This document shows positions 6,246 through 12,115 of a stretch of 13,597 bases of DNA, one piece after another (position 1 is the stretch's first letter; each line of letters begins with the position of its first letter). A program made the translations under genes and the position numbers. The notes beneath the pieces are model-generated. The model was not told the origin of the DNA. It searched no databases and saw only the letters and a list, made by a program, of their open reading frames with translations. Location of the stretch: positions 1 to 13,597 of the forward strand of contig JANOYC010000164.1 of assembly GCA_031428675.1 (NCBI GenBank). The letters run 5' to 3'. Source of the stretch: JANOYC01 sp031428675. GTDB taxonomy: Bacteria; Actinomycetota; Actinomycetes; Actinomycetales; Microbacteriaceae.

Positions 6246-8189
6246 GTGGTCACCGCCCTCTACCGCCGCTATCGGCCCGAGACTTTTGCCGAGCTCATTG
6301 GCCAGTCTCACGTAACCGATCCGCTGCGCACGGCGCTTCGAACTGACCGGGTGAACCACGCCTATCTGTTCAGCGGTCCCCGCGGCTGCGGCAAAACGAC
6401 CTCGGCCCGAATACTGGCGCGCTGCCTCAATTGCGTCGCCGGACCGACCGATACTCCCTGCGGTGTGTGTCCGAGTTGCGTGGAGCTCTCCCGCGACGGC
6501 GGCGGGTCGCTCGACGTCGTTGAGATCGATGCCGCGAGCCATAACGGCGTAGACGACGCGCGAGATCTGAGAGAGCGGGCCGTCTTCGCGCCCGCGCGCG
6601 ATCGGTTCAAGATTTTCATCCTCGATGAGGCGCACATGGTGACGCCGCAGGGCTTCAATGCACTACTCAAGATCGTCGAAGAGCCACCCGAGCACGTGAA
6701 GTTCATTTTCGCGACGACCGAGCCAGACAAAGTGATCGGCACGATTCGTTCGCGCACCCATCACTATCCATTTCGGCTCGTGCCGCCCGCGCAAATGCTC
6801 GACTACGTACAGCAACTGTGCGACAGCGAGGGCGTGCGGGTCGACGGCGGAGTCCTCCCTCTCGTGGTGCGCGCGGGCGGCGGCTCTGTTCGCGACACTC
6901 TGTCACTGCTCGACCAGCTCATCGCCGGGTCCGTCGGTGCGCACGTCGACTACGAGCGGGCCGTCGCGCTCCTCGGTTATACACACGCGGCACTCCTCGA
7001 CGACGTGGTCGAGGCCTTGGGCGCTGCTGATGCCAACGGAGTCTTCGCGTCGATAGACCGTGTCATCCAAACCGGGCAGGATCCACGTCGTTTCGTCGAG
7101 GATCTTCTCGAACGGTTGCGCGATCTGATCATCATTGCGGCTACGCATGATCGCGCTTCGGCGGTGCTCCGTGGCATCCCGACCGATGAGATTGAGCGGA
7201 TGTCGAAGCAAGCGACTGCGTTCGGCCAGGCGGAGCTCTCCCGCACCGCCGACATCGTGAACGACGCACTCACCGAGATGACGGGCGCGACATCGCCGCG
7301 GCTGCATTTGGAACTCATGGCGGCTCGTATTCTTGTTCCGGCATCCGATGACGCCGCTCGGGGCGCGCTGGTTCGGGTCGAGCGAATAGAGCGTCGCCTC
7401 GGCGTCGCTGACGCGTCGAATGGTGCGCCTGCGGTGCGCGCGTCGGCACCGGTGCCCGCGCTCGCTCCCGAGCCCGAACCGGCGTCCGAACCGGCGCTCG
7501 CGTCGCGGGGGGCAGGTCCAGCGGAGCCGGGTGAGCCGGCTTGGGCTCTTGAACCTGAGGAAGCTCCGGCGCCGGAGCCGGAGCCGGCCGTTGCATCGGT
7601 GACACTGCACCAGATGCGTGCCGCGTGGCCGCAGATCCTCGACGTAGTGCAGCGTGCGCGCCGTAGCGCTTGGATGGTCGTTTACGCATCCGAAGCGCGC
7701 GCACTCGATGGCGACGTGCTCACTCTCCTTTTCGCGAGCGACAGCGACGTGCAGAACTTCAAGCAACCCCATGTCGCCAATGACGGTGTGAGCGAGGTCT
7801 TGCGGCGCGCGATTATCGAGGTGCTGGGCATCCGGGTGAAGTTCATTGCCCGCGTGGATGCACGAGCAGTCTCCGCGCCCGCGACGCAGCTCGCGGACGC
7901 AGACACTCCGCCCGCCCCCCCGCTCGGGGCGTCGGCCGTCGCGCCGTCTTCTGGCGGCTGGGCGGTCGCGGCGATTCCGCGCAGCGATGCCGACGCGAAG
8001 ACGCCGACCGATGCGCCCAGCAGAACAATCAGTGACCCTGCGGCGACATCGAATGCCGCGGCATCACCGCCGAAGGCCAACGGAAAAGAGCGCTACGGCG
8101 AATCCGTGGTCCGCGAGATTCTGGGAGCGAGTTTCATCGAAGAGCAGACGATAGCCCCGCGCGTGGCACCCGTGCCTCGAGTCGAGTAA
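6246..8189 (+). CDS. dnaX: DNA polymerase III subunits gamma/tau (clamp loader ATPase)
   Basis: Clamp-loader ATPase that opens the beta clamp and links polymerase cores at the replication fork. The AAA+ module shows Walker A GPRGCGKT (44-51), a zinc-binding set C63, C72, C75 and C78, Walker B LDEAH (126-130), sensor 1 in IFATTEPDK (154-162) and an arginine finger region IRSRTHHYPF (167-176). The latter has Thr where E. coli has Cys (SRC motif). The clamp-loader collar follows, to about residue 375. Then comes a Pro/Ala/Glu-rich linker (about 395-450, with PEPEP runs), a conserved-looking domain starting VTLHQMRAAWPQILDVV, and an Ala/Pro-rich tail. At 647 aa it is a tau-like product. I found no A-rich slippery heptamer as in E. 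coli, so there is no sign of a programmed frameshift to gamma. GTG 6246 fits the TACGCT box and the conserved N-terminus LYRRYRPETF. Confidence 0.95.
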   Translation: MVTALYRRYRPETFAELIGQSHVTDPLRTALRTDRVNHAYLFSGPRGCGKTTSARILARCLNCVAGPTDTPCGVCPSCVELSRDGGGSLDVVEIDAASHNGVDDARDLRERAVFAPARDRFKIFILDEAHMVTPQGFNALLKIVEEPPEHVKFIFATTEPDKVIGTIRSRTHHYPFRLVPPAQMLDYVQQLCDSEGVRVDGGVLPLVVRAGGGSVRDTLSLLDQLIAGSVGAHVDYERAVALLGYTHAALLDDVVEALGAADANGVFASIDRVIQTGQDPRRFVEDLLERLRDLIIIAATHDRASAVLRGIPTDEIERMSKQATAFGQAELSRTADIVNDALTEMTGATSPRLHLELMAARILVPASDDAARGALVRVERIERRLGVADASNGAPAVRASAPVPALAPEPEPASEPALASRGAGPAEPGEPAWALEPEEAPAPEPEPAVASVTLHQMRAAWPQILDVVQRARRSAWMVVYASEARALDGDVLTLLFASDSDVQNFKQPHVANDGVSEVLRRAIIEVLGIRVKFIARVDARAVSAPATQLADADTPPAPPLGASAVAPSSGGWAVAAIPRSDADAKTPTDAPSRTISDPAATSNAAASPPKANGKERYGESVVREILGASFIEEQTIAPRVAPVPRVE

Positions 8190-8192
8190 CCG

Positions 8193-8789
8193 ATGTACGA
8201 AGGTATCGTGCAGGAGCTCATCGACGAGTTGGGGCGGCTGCCGGGCATCGGGCCGAAATCGGCGCAACGTATCGCGTTCCACATCGTGCAGACCCAGAAC
8301 TTCGACGTCTCACGGCTCGCAGAAATCCTCCACGATGTGCGAGACAAGGTTCGCTTCTGTGAGGTCTGCGGCAATGTCGCCGAGCAGGCAACGTGCAATA
8401 TCTGTCGCGATCCTCGTCGGTCTCCCGCCACAATCTGCGTCGTCGAAGAGGCGAAAGACATCGTAGCGATCGAGCGAACTCGCGAGTTCCGTGGCCTGTA
8501 TCACGTGCTGGGTGGCGCGATCAGTCCCATCGACGGCCGAGGGCCGGACGACCTGCACATCAAAGAACTCGTGACGCGCATCGGCGACCCGACGGTCACC
8601 GAGGTCATCATCGCCACAAATCCGAACCTCGAGGGCGAGGCCACGGCGAGCTACCTCACGCGGCTTCTTGTGCAACCGAACCTGCGCGTCACGCGCCTTG
8701 CGTCGGGGTTACCCGTTGGTGGTGATCTCGAATACGCCGACGAAGTCACACTCGGTCGCGCGTTCGAAGGACGTCGCCCGGTCGAATAG
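8193..8789 (+). CDS. recR: Recombination protein RecR
   Basis: RecR works with RecF and RecO to load RecA on gapped single-stranded DNA in recombinational repair. The 198 aa are standard length. A helix-hairpin-helix (LGRLPGIGPKSAQRIAFH, 13-30) is followed by a four-cysteine zinc finger (C56, C59, C68, C71) and a Toprim domain beginning ICVVEEAKDI (81-90), with the family-typical GLYHVLGGAISPIDGRGPDDL at 101-121. The ATG lies 3 nt after the dnaX stop with no good Shine-Dalgarno sequence, so translation is probably coupled to dnaX. The YbaB/EbfC gene that commonly sits between dnaX and recR is absent here. Confidence 0.96.
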   Translation: MYEGIVQELIDELGRLPGIGPKSAQRIAFHIVQTQNFDVSRLAEILHDVRDKVRFCEVCGNVAEQATCNICRDPRRSPATICVVEEAKDIVAIERTREFRGLYHVLGGAISPIDGRGPDDLHIKELVTRIGDPTVTEVIIATNPNLEGEATASYLTRLLVQPNLRVTRLASGLPVGGDLEYADEVTLGRAFEGRRPVE

Positions 8790-8821
8790 CGCACGGCGGC
8801 ACGGGCGTGGCGCACGACCGG

Positions 8822-8827
8822 TAGAAT
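8822..8827 (+). promoter_or_regulatory. Candidate -10 box of lysC
   Basis: TAGAAT, close to the TATAAT consensus, lies 54 nt before the lysC GTG. It would give a leader of about 48 nt that includes the AGGAG ribosome site. No good -35 box is seen. Unlike its neighbours, lysC would have a 5' UTR. Confidence 0.5.
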
Positions 8828-8870
8828 TTCCAGCGGCCCAGCGTCAATGCCGACATTCCACAGAAACATC

Positions 8871-8875
8871 AGGAG
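8871..8875 (+). promoter_or_regulatory. Ribosome binding site of lysC
   Basis: AGGAG lies 6 nt before the GTG at 8882. It fixes this start, which also gives the family-typical N-terminus LIVQKYGGSS. Confidence 0.8.
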
Positions 8876-8881
8876 TACCGA

Positions 8882-10150
8882 GTGAGCTTGATCGTGCAGA
8901 AGTACGGCGGATCATCCGTCGCCGATGCCGAAAGCATCAAGCGCGTTGCGAAGCGCATCGTTGAAACTCGCAAGGCGGGTCACGAGGTTGTCGTTGTCGT
9001 GTCCGCGATGGGCGATACGACAGATGAACTCATGGACCTCGCCAACGAGGTGGTGCCGATGCCAAGCGGGCGTGAGCTCGACATGCTTCTCACCGCGGGC
9101 GAGCGCATCAGCATGGCGCTGGTCGCAATGTCGATCAAGAGCCTCGGTGTCGACGCCCGCAGCTATACCGGCAGCCAAGCCGGAATGATCACGGATGCGC
9201 AGCACGGTGCCGCTCGCATCGTCGACGTTACTCCCCGCCGCATCCGCGAAGCTCTCGATGAGGGTGCGATCGCTATCGTGGCAGGCTTCCAGGGCTTCAA
9301 CCGCGGAACCGGCGACATCACCACGCTCGGTCGGGGCGGATCAGACACGACCGCGGTCGCGCTCGCCGCAGCGCTTGACGCCGAAGTGTGTGAGATCTAC
9401 ACCGATGTCGACGGCATCTTCACCGCTGACCCCCGAGTCGTGAAGTCCGCGACGAAGATCGACCGAATCACGAGCGAAGAGATGCTCGAACTCGCCGCGG
9501 CCGGATCAAAGGTGCTGTATATTCGAGCGGTCGAATACGCACGTCGGCACGGGGTCACACTGCACGTGCGTTCCTCATTCAACAACAACGAGGGAACCCT
9601 CGTCATCAATCCACAAGAGGGAGACAGCAACGTGGAAGAGCCACTGATCGCGGGAGTTGCCGCCGACCTCAGCGAAGCCAAGATCACCGTAGCAGGTGTA
9701 CCCGACGTTCCGGGCAAGGCTGCTCAGATCTTCACGATCGTCGCCAAGAGCAATGCGAACATCGACATGATCGTGCAGAACGTGTCGGCGGCGTCGACGG
9801 GGCGCACCGACATCTCCTTCACGCTGCCGAAGTCCGACGGCGCGGCTGCACTCGCCGCCCTCGAGCAGGCACGTGGTGACGTCGGGTTCGAGGCGCTGAT
9901 TTACGACGACCAGATCGGCAAGCTCGCCCTCGTTGGCGCTGGCATGCGCACGAACGCGGGGGTATCCGCCAAGCTTTTCACCGCACTGTTCGAGGCGGGT
10001 ATCAACATCGAGATGATCTCGACGAGTGAAATCCGCATCTCCGTCGTCACGCGCGCAGACACGCTCAACGAGGCGGTGCGGGTTGTGCACTCCGCATTCG
10101 ACCTCGACGGCGAGGCGGAGGCGGTCGTCCACGGTGGCACCGGCCGCTAA
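8882..10150 (+). CDS. lysC: Aspartate kinase (alpha subunit, full length)
   Basis: Phosphorylates L-aspartate to 4-phospho-L-aspartate, the entry step to lysine, threonine, methionine and diaminopimelate. At 422 aa it is very close to the Corynebacterium glutamicum enzyme. The amino-acid kinase domain starts with VQKYGGSSVAD (5-15), followed by the GFQGFNRGTGDITTLGRGGS substrate/ATP region and the YTDVDGIFTADPR motif. Two C-terminal ACT domains (about 265-335 and 345-415) bind feedback effectors. The segment QNVSAASTGRTDISFTLP (299-316) corresponds to the region where feedback-resistance changes are known in C. glutamicum. A strong internal start at 9632 probably makes the beta subunit. The stop codon is followed directly by palindrome copy 2, which separates lysC from asd. 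Confidence 0.96.
   Translation: MSLIVQKYGGSSVADAESIKRVAKRIVETRKAGHEVVVVVSAMGDTTDELMDLANEVVPMPSGRELDMLLTAGERISMALVAMSIKSLGVDARSYTGSQAGMITDAQHGAARIVDVTPRRIREALDEGAIAIVAGFQGFNRGTGDITTLGRGGSDTTAVALAAALDAEVCEIYTDVDGIFTADPRVVKSATKIDRITSEEMLELAAAGSKVLYIRAVEYARRHGVTLHVRSSFNNNEGTLVINPQEGDSNVEEPLIAGVAADLSEAKITVAGVPDVPGKAAQIFTIVAKSNANIDMIVQNVSAASTGRTDISFTLPKSDGAAALAALEQARGDVGFEALIYDDQIGKLALVGAGMRTNAGVSAKLFTALFEAGINIEMISTSEIRISVVTRADTLNEAVRVVHSAFDLDGEAEAVVHGGTGR
9616..9623 (+). promoter_or_regulatory. Internal ribosome binding site for the LysC beta subunit
   Basis: AGAGGGAG lies 8 nt before an in-frame GTG (codon 251 of lysC). The codons spell NPQEGDSN, a linker between the kinase and ACT domains, which leaves room for a strong site. 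Confidence 0.65.
9632..10150 (+). CDS. lysC: Aspartate kinase beta subunit from an internal lysC start
   Basis: In-frame internal start within lysC giving a 172-aa protein made of the two ACT domains only. In C. glutamicum and Bacillus aspartate kinase II, an alpha2beta2 enzyme is made from overlapping frames, and the beta chain carries the regulatory ACT domains. Here the GTG at codon 251 begins VEEPLIAGVAADLSEAKITV and has a purine-rich site, AGAGGGAG, at 8 nt. As I recall, the corynebacterial beta chain begins at the equivalent MEE and has the same length. It overlaps the full lysC frame by design and is not a separate locus. Confidence 0.68.
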   Translation: MEEPLIAGVAADLSEAKITVAGVPDVPGKAAQIFTIVAKSNANIDMIVQNVSAASTGRTDISFTLPKSDGAAALAALEQARGDVGFEALIYDDQIGKLALVGAGMRTNAGVSAKLFTALFEAGINIEMISTSEIRISVVTRADTLNEAVRVVHSAFDLDGEAEAVVHGGTGR

Positions 10151-10235
10151 CCCCCTCCCCGTCGAATGAGCACTTTCTGCTGTCATTCGTCGCCCATTAC
10201 GACAGAAACTGCTCACTCGGCGGAGGGGCAGGGGA
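10151..10235. repeat. Palindromic intergenic element, copy 2 (lysC-asd)
   Basis: An imperfect inverted repeat starting directly after the lysC TAA. The arms 10159-10179 and 10203-10223 pair over 21 positions with two mismatches and one G-T. A second inner pairing, CTGTC (10180-10184) with GACAG (10201-10205), is an alternative. C-rich and G-rich flanks extend the stem. The 63-bp core 10161-10223 aligns without gaps to 1825-1887 of copy 1, with about 44 identities by hand: near-identical arms and a diverged centre. It may end or stabilise the lysC message. No T tract follows. Confidence 0.82.
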
Positions 10236-10239
10236 TGGT

Positions 10240-10245
10240 TAGGAT
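10240..10245 (+). promoter_or_regulatory. -10 box of asd, leaderless layout
   Basis: TAGGAT is followed by 6 nt and the asd ATG at 10252, with no Shine-Dalgarno sequence. The place where a -35 box would lie falls inside the right arm of palindrome copy 2. Confidence 0.58.
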
Positions 10246-10251
10246 GATCGG

Positions 10252-11310
10252 ATGAGTTCCACACAGGGTGTTCGAATCGGCGTTGTTGGTGCTACCGGGC
10301 AAGTGGGCGCGGTCGTGCGCCGACTCCTCGAAGAGCGCAACTTTCCGGTTGCGGAGATTCGGTTCTTCGCATCCGCTCGGAGCGCGGGCACGACTCTGCC
10401 ATTCCGCGGCGAAGAAATAGTTGTGGAAGACGCCTCGACCGCCGATCCGAGCGGCTTGGACATCGCGATCTTCTCGGCCGGAGCAACGACGTCCAAGGCT
10501 CAGGCACCTCGTTTCGCCGCCGCTGGCGTCACCGTCGTCGACAATTCCTCGGGATGGCGGATGGATCCGGATGTGCCGCTTGTCGTGAGCGAGGTCAACC
10601 CCCACGCGATCGCGGAGGCTCGCAAGGGCATAATCGCGAACCCCAATTGCACCACCATGGCAGCGATGCCTGTGCTGAAGGTGCTGCACGAGGAAGCGGG
10701 GCTCACGCGACTCATCGTGAGCACCTACCAGGCGGTGTCGGGCGCTGGCCTCAAGGGGGGCGAGGAACTCCTCGCTCAAGCTCGTTCCGCAGTGGCCCAA
10801 GACGCGCTCGAACTCGTGCACGACGGTGGCGCGGTCGACTTCCCCGCCGCGTCTGCGTTCCCGAAGACCATCGCGTTCGACGTCATTCCGCAGGCAGGCA
10901 ATTTTGTCGACGACGGGTTGTTCGAGACCGACGAGGAAAAGAAGCTCCGCAACGAGAGCCGCAAGATCCTCGAGCTCCCCGAACTTCTCGTGAGCGGATT
11001 GTGCGTTCGCGTGCCGGTGTTCACCGGCCACTCTCTCGCCATCAACGCGGAGTTCTCGTCGGCAATTTCTGTCGAGCGCGCGAAGCAGCTCCTCGCAGAT
11101 GCCCCAGGCGTTCGCCTCACCGACGTCCCCACGCCTCTTGAGGCCGCGGGTCAGGATCCCAGCTTCGTCGGCCGCATTCGCCAGGATGAGGGCGTGCCCG
11201 GCGGCCGCGGCCTCGCGTTATTTATCAGCAACGACAATCTGCGCAAGGGCGCTGCGCTCAACGCGGTTCAGATTGCGGAACTTCTTGCGGCGACCCTGGT
11301 CGCTGCGTAA
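10252..11310 (+). CDS. asd: Aspartate-semialdehyde dehydrogenase
   Basis: Reduces 4-phospho-L-aspartate with NADPH to L-aspartate 4-semialdehyde, the step after LysC. The 352 aa are normal for the family. The NADP-binding motif GATGQVG is at 13-19. The catalytic cysteine is C133 in NPNCTTMA. The active-site region STYQAVSGAGLKG (157-169) contains Q160, and the catalytic histidine is H260 in VPVFTGHSLAI. The ATG at 10252 agrees with the conserved N-terminus and with TAGGAT 6 nt upstream. In many actinobacteria lysC and asd form a tight operon. Here a palindrome and a private promoter separate them by 101 nt, so they may be expressed independently. Confidence 0.96.
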   Translation: MSSTQGVRIGVVGATGQVGAVVRRLLEERNFPVAEIRFFASARSAGTTLPFRGEEIVVEDASTADPSGLDIAIFSAGATTSKAQAPRFAAAGVTVVDNSSGWRMDPDVPLVVSEVNPHAIAEARKGIIANPNCTTMAAMPVLKVLHEEAGLTRLIVSTYQAVSGAGLKGGEELLAQARSAVAQDALELVHDGGAVDFPAASAFPKTIAFDVIPQAGNFVDDGLFETDEEKKLRNESRKILELPELLVSGLCVRVPVFTGHSLAINAEFSSAISVERAKQLLADAPGVRLTDVPTPLEAAGQDPSFVGRIRQDEGVPGGRGLALFISNDNLRKGAALNAVQIAELLAATLVAA

Positions 11311-11359
11311 CGAGGTAACGCCACCCAATCCGGGCGGAGCGTTGCACCGAACCACCCGC

Positions 11360-12043
11360 ATGGGGAAACGGATGCGCGTGCTCACGAACGCCGCGATGGC
11401 GGTGGGCTTGCTCGCAAGCACGGCGGGCTGTGCGTCGCCCGACCCGATGCCAGCACCGGTCGTCGCTGTTCCGACGGGCGACGGGCCGATCGTGGCCTTC
11501 TACGGAGACTCCTACACGTTGGGCACCGGAGCGAGTGACCCGGATGCGCGGTGGTCGACGATCATCTCCGAACAACGCGGCTGGCGCGAAGTGAACCCGA
11601 GTGTCAATGGCCTCGGCTTCATCAACAATCGAAGCATCTTCGGCAGCGGCGATCTGCCGAGTATCGTCATTGCCGCTGACCCAGACATCGTATTCGTGAC
11701 CATGGGGCTCAATGACAATTTCAGCTTCGACTTCGCGGCGGATCGCATTGAGAAGCAGATCGGTGACGATCTCGGGCGAATCAACGACGCCTTGCCCGAC
11801 GCGCGCATCATCGTCGTGGAACCGTTCTGGTACACCGACGAGCGCCCCGCCTCGGTTGCCACGATCATCGACTGGGTGGCGTCCGCAGCGTCAGACATTG
11901 ACGCCGACTACATTTCTGGCGCATCCCGCTGGATCGAGGGGCACCCCGAATGGATGGCCGCCGACCGTTTGCACCCGAACGACAACGGCTACTCCGAGAT
12001 GGCCAAGCGGATGAACGAAGAGCTCGAGGCTCTCGGATTGTGA
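11360..12043 (+). CDS. SGNH/GDSL-type hydrolase, predicted lipoprotein
   Basis: A 227-aa predicted exported esterase or lipase-like hydrolase; the substrate is unknown. The N-terminus has basic residues, a hydrophobic stretch (about 7-20) and a lipobox-like STAGC ending at C24, so it is probably a lipoprotein on the outer face of the membrane. SGNH blocks: FYGDSYT with nucleophile S51 (block I), NGLG at 83-86 (block II), GLND with N118 (block III) and DRLH at 202-205, with D202 and H205 as the rest of the catalytic triad (block V). The start is uncertain. The ATG at 11360 gives a better charged signal-peptide head; the ATG at 11372 (223 aa) has GGGGAA 4 nt upstream. A longer frame back to 11099 overlaps asd and is rejected. 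The gene is 49 nt after asd with no clear promoter. Confidence 0.82.
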   Translation: MGKRMRVLTNAAMAVGLLASTAGCASPDPMPAPVVAVPTGDGPIVAFYGDSYTLGTGASDPDARWSTIISEQRGWREVNPSVNGLGFINNRSIFGSGDLPSIVIAADPDIVFVTMGLNDNFSFDFAADRIEKQIGDDLGRINDALPDARIIVVEPFWYTDERPASVATIIDWVASAASDIDADYISGASRWIEGHPEWMAADRLHPNDNGYSEMAKRMNEELEALGL

Positions 12044-12103
12044 CCGGGGATGATCTCGCTCGGGGCGCAGATCACGGCGCGCGGGATGGCGCAGTCGGGA
12101 AAC

Positions 12104-12109
12104 TAAGCT
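12104..12109 (+). promoter_or_regulatory. -10 box of mqo, leaderless layout
   Basis: TAAGCT is followed by 6 nt and the mqo GTG at 12116. There is no Shine-Dalgarno sequence. No -35 box was recognised. Confidence 0.6.
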
Positions 12110-12115
12110 GGTCGC

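Noticed and set aside
6246..8189. Programmed frameshift in dnaX to make gamma
   Set aside because: No A-rich slippery heptamer or following pseudoknot-like site was found. The only A run (near 8080) is close to the C-terminus.
9575..11031. Minus-strand open frames over lysC-asd (9575-10264, 10213-11031)
   Set aside because: They are antisense to well-supported enzymes, run through palindrome copy 2 and have no recognisable domain.
11317..11343. Possible terminator after asd (AACGC paired with GCGTT around CCC/GGG)
   Set aside because: The stem is short and interrupted and no T run follows, so it is not reported as a feature.
11099..11359. Extended N-terminus of the GDSL hydrolase, starting inside asd
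   Set aside because: The extra 87 residues are Arg/Ala/Ser-rich shadow coding of asd, and a lipoprotein signal peptide starts at 11360 or 11372.
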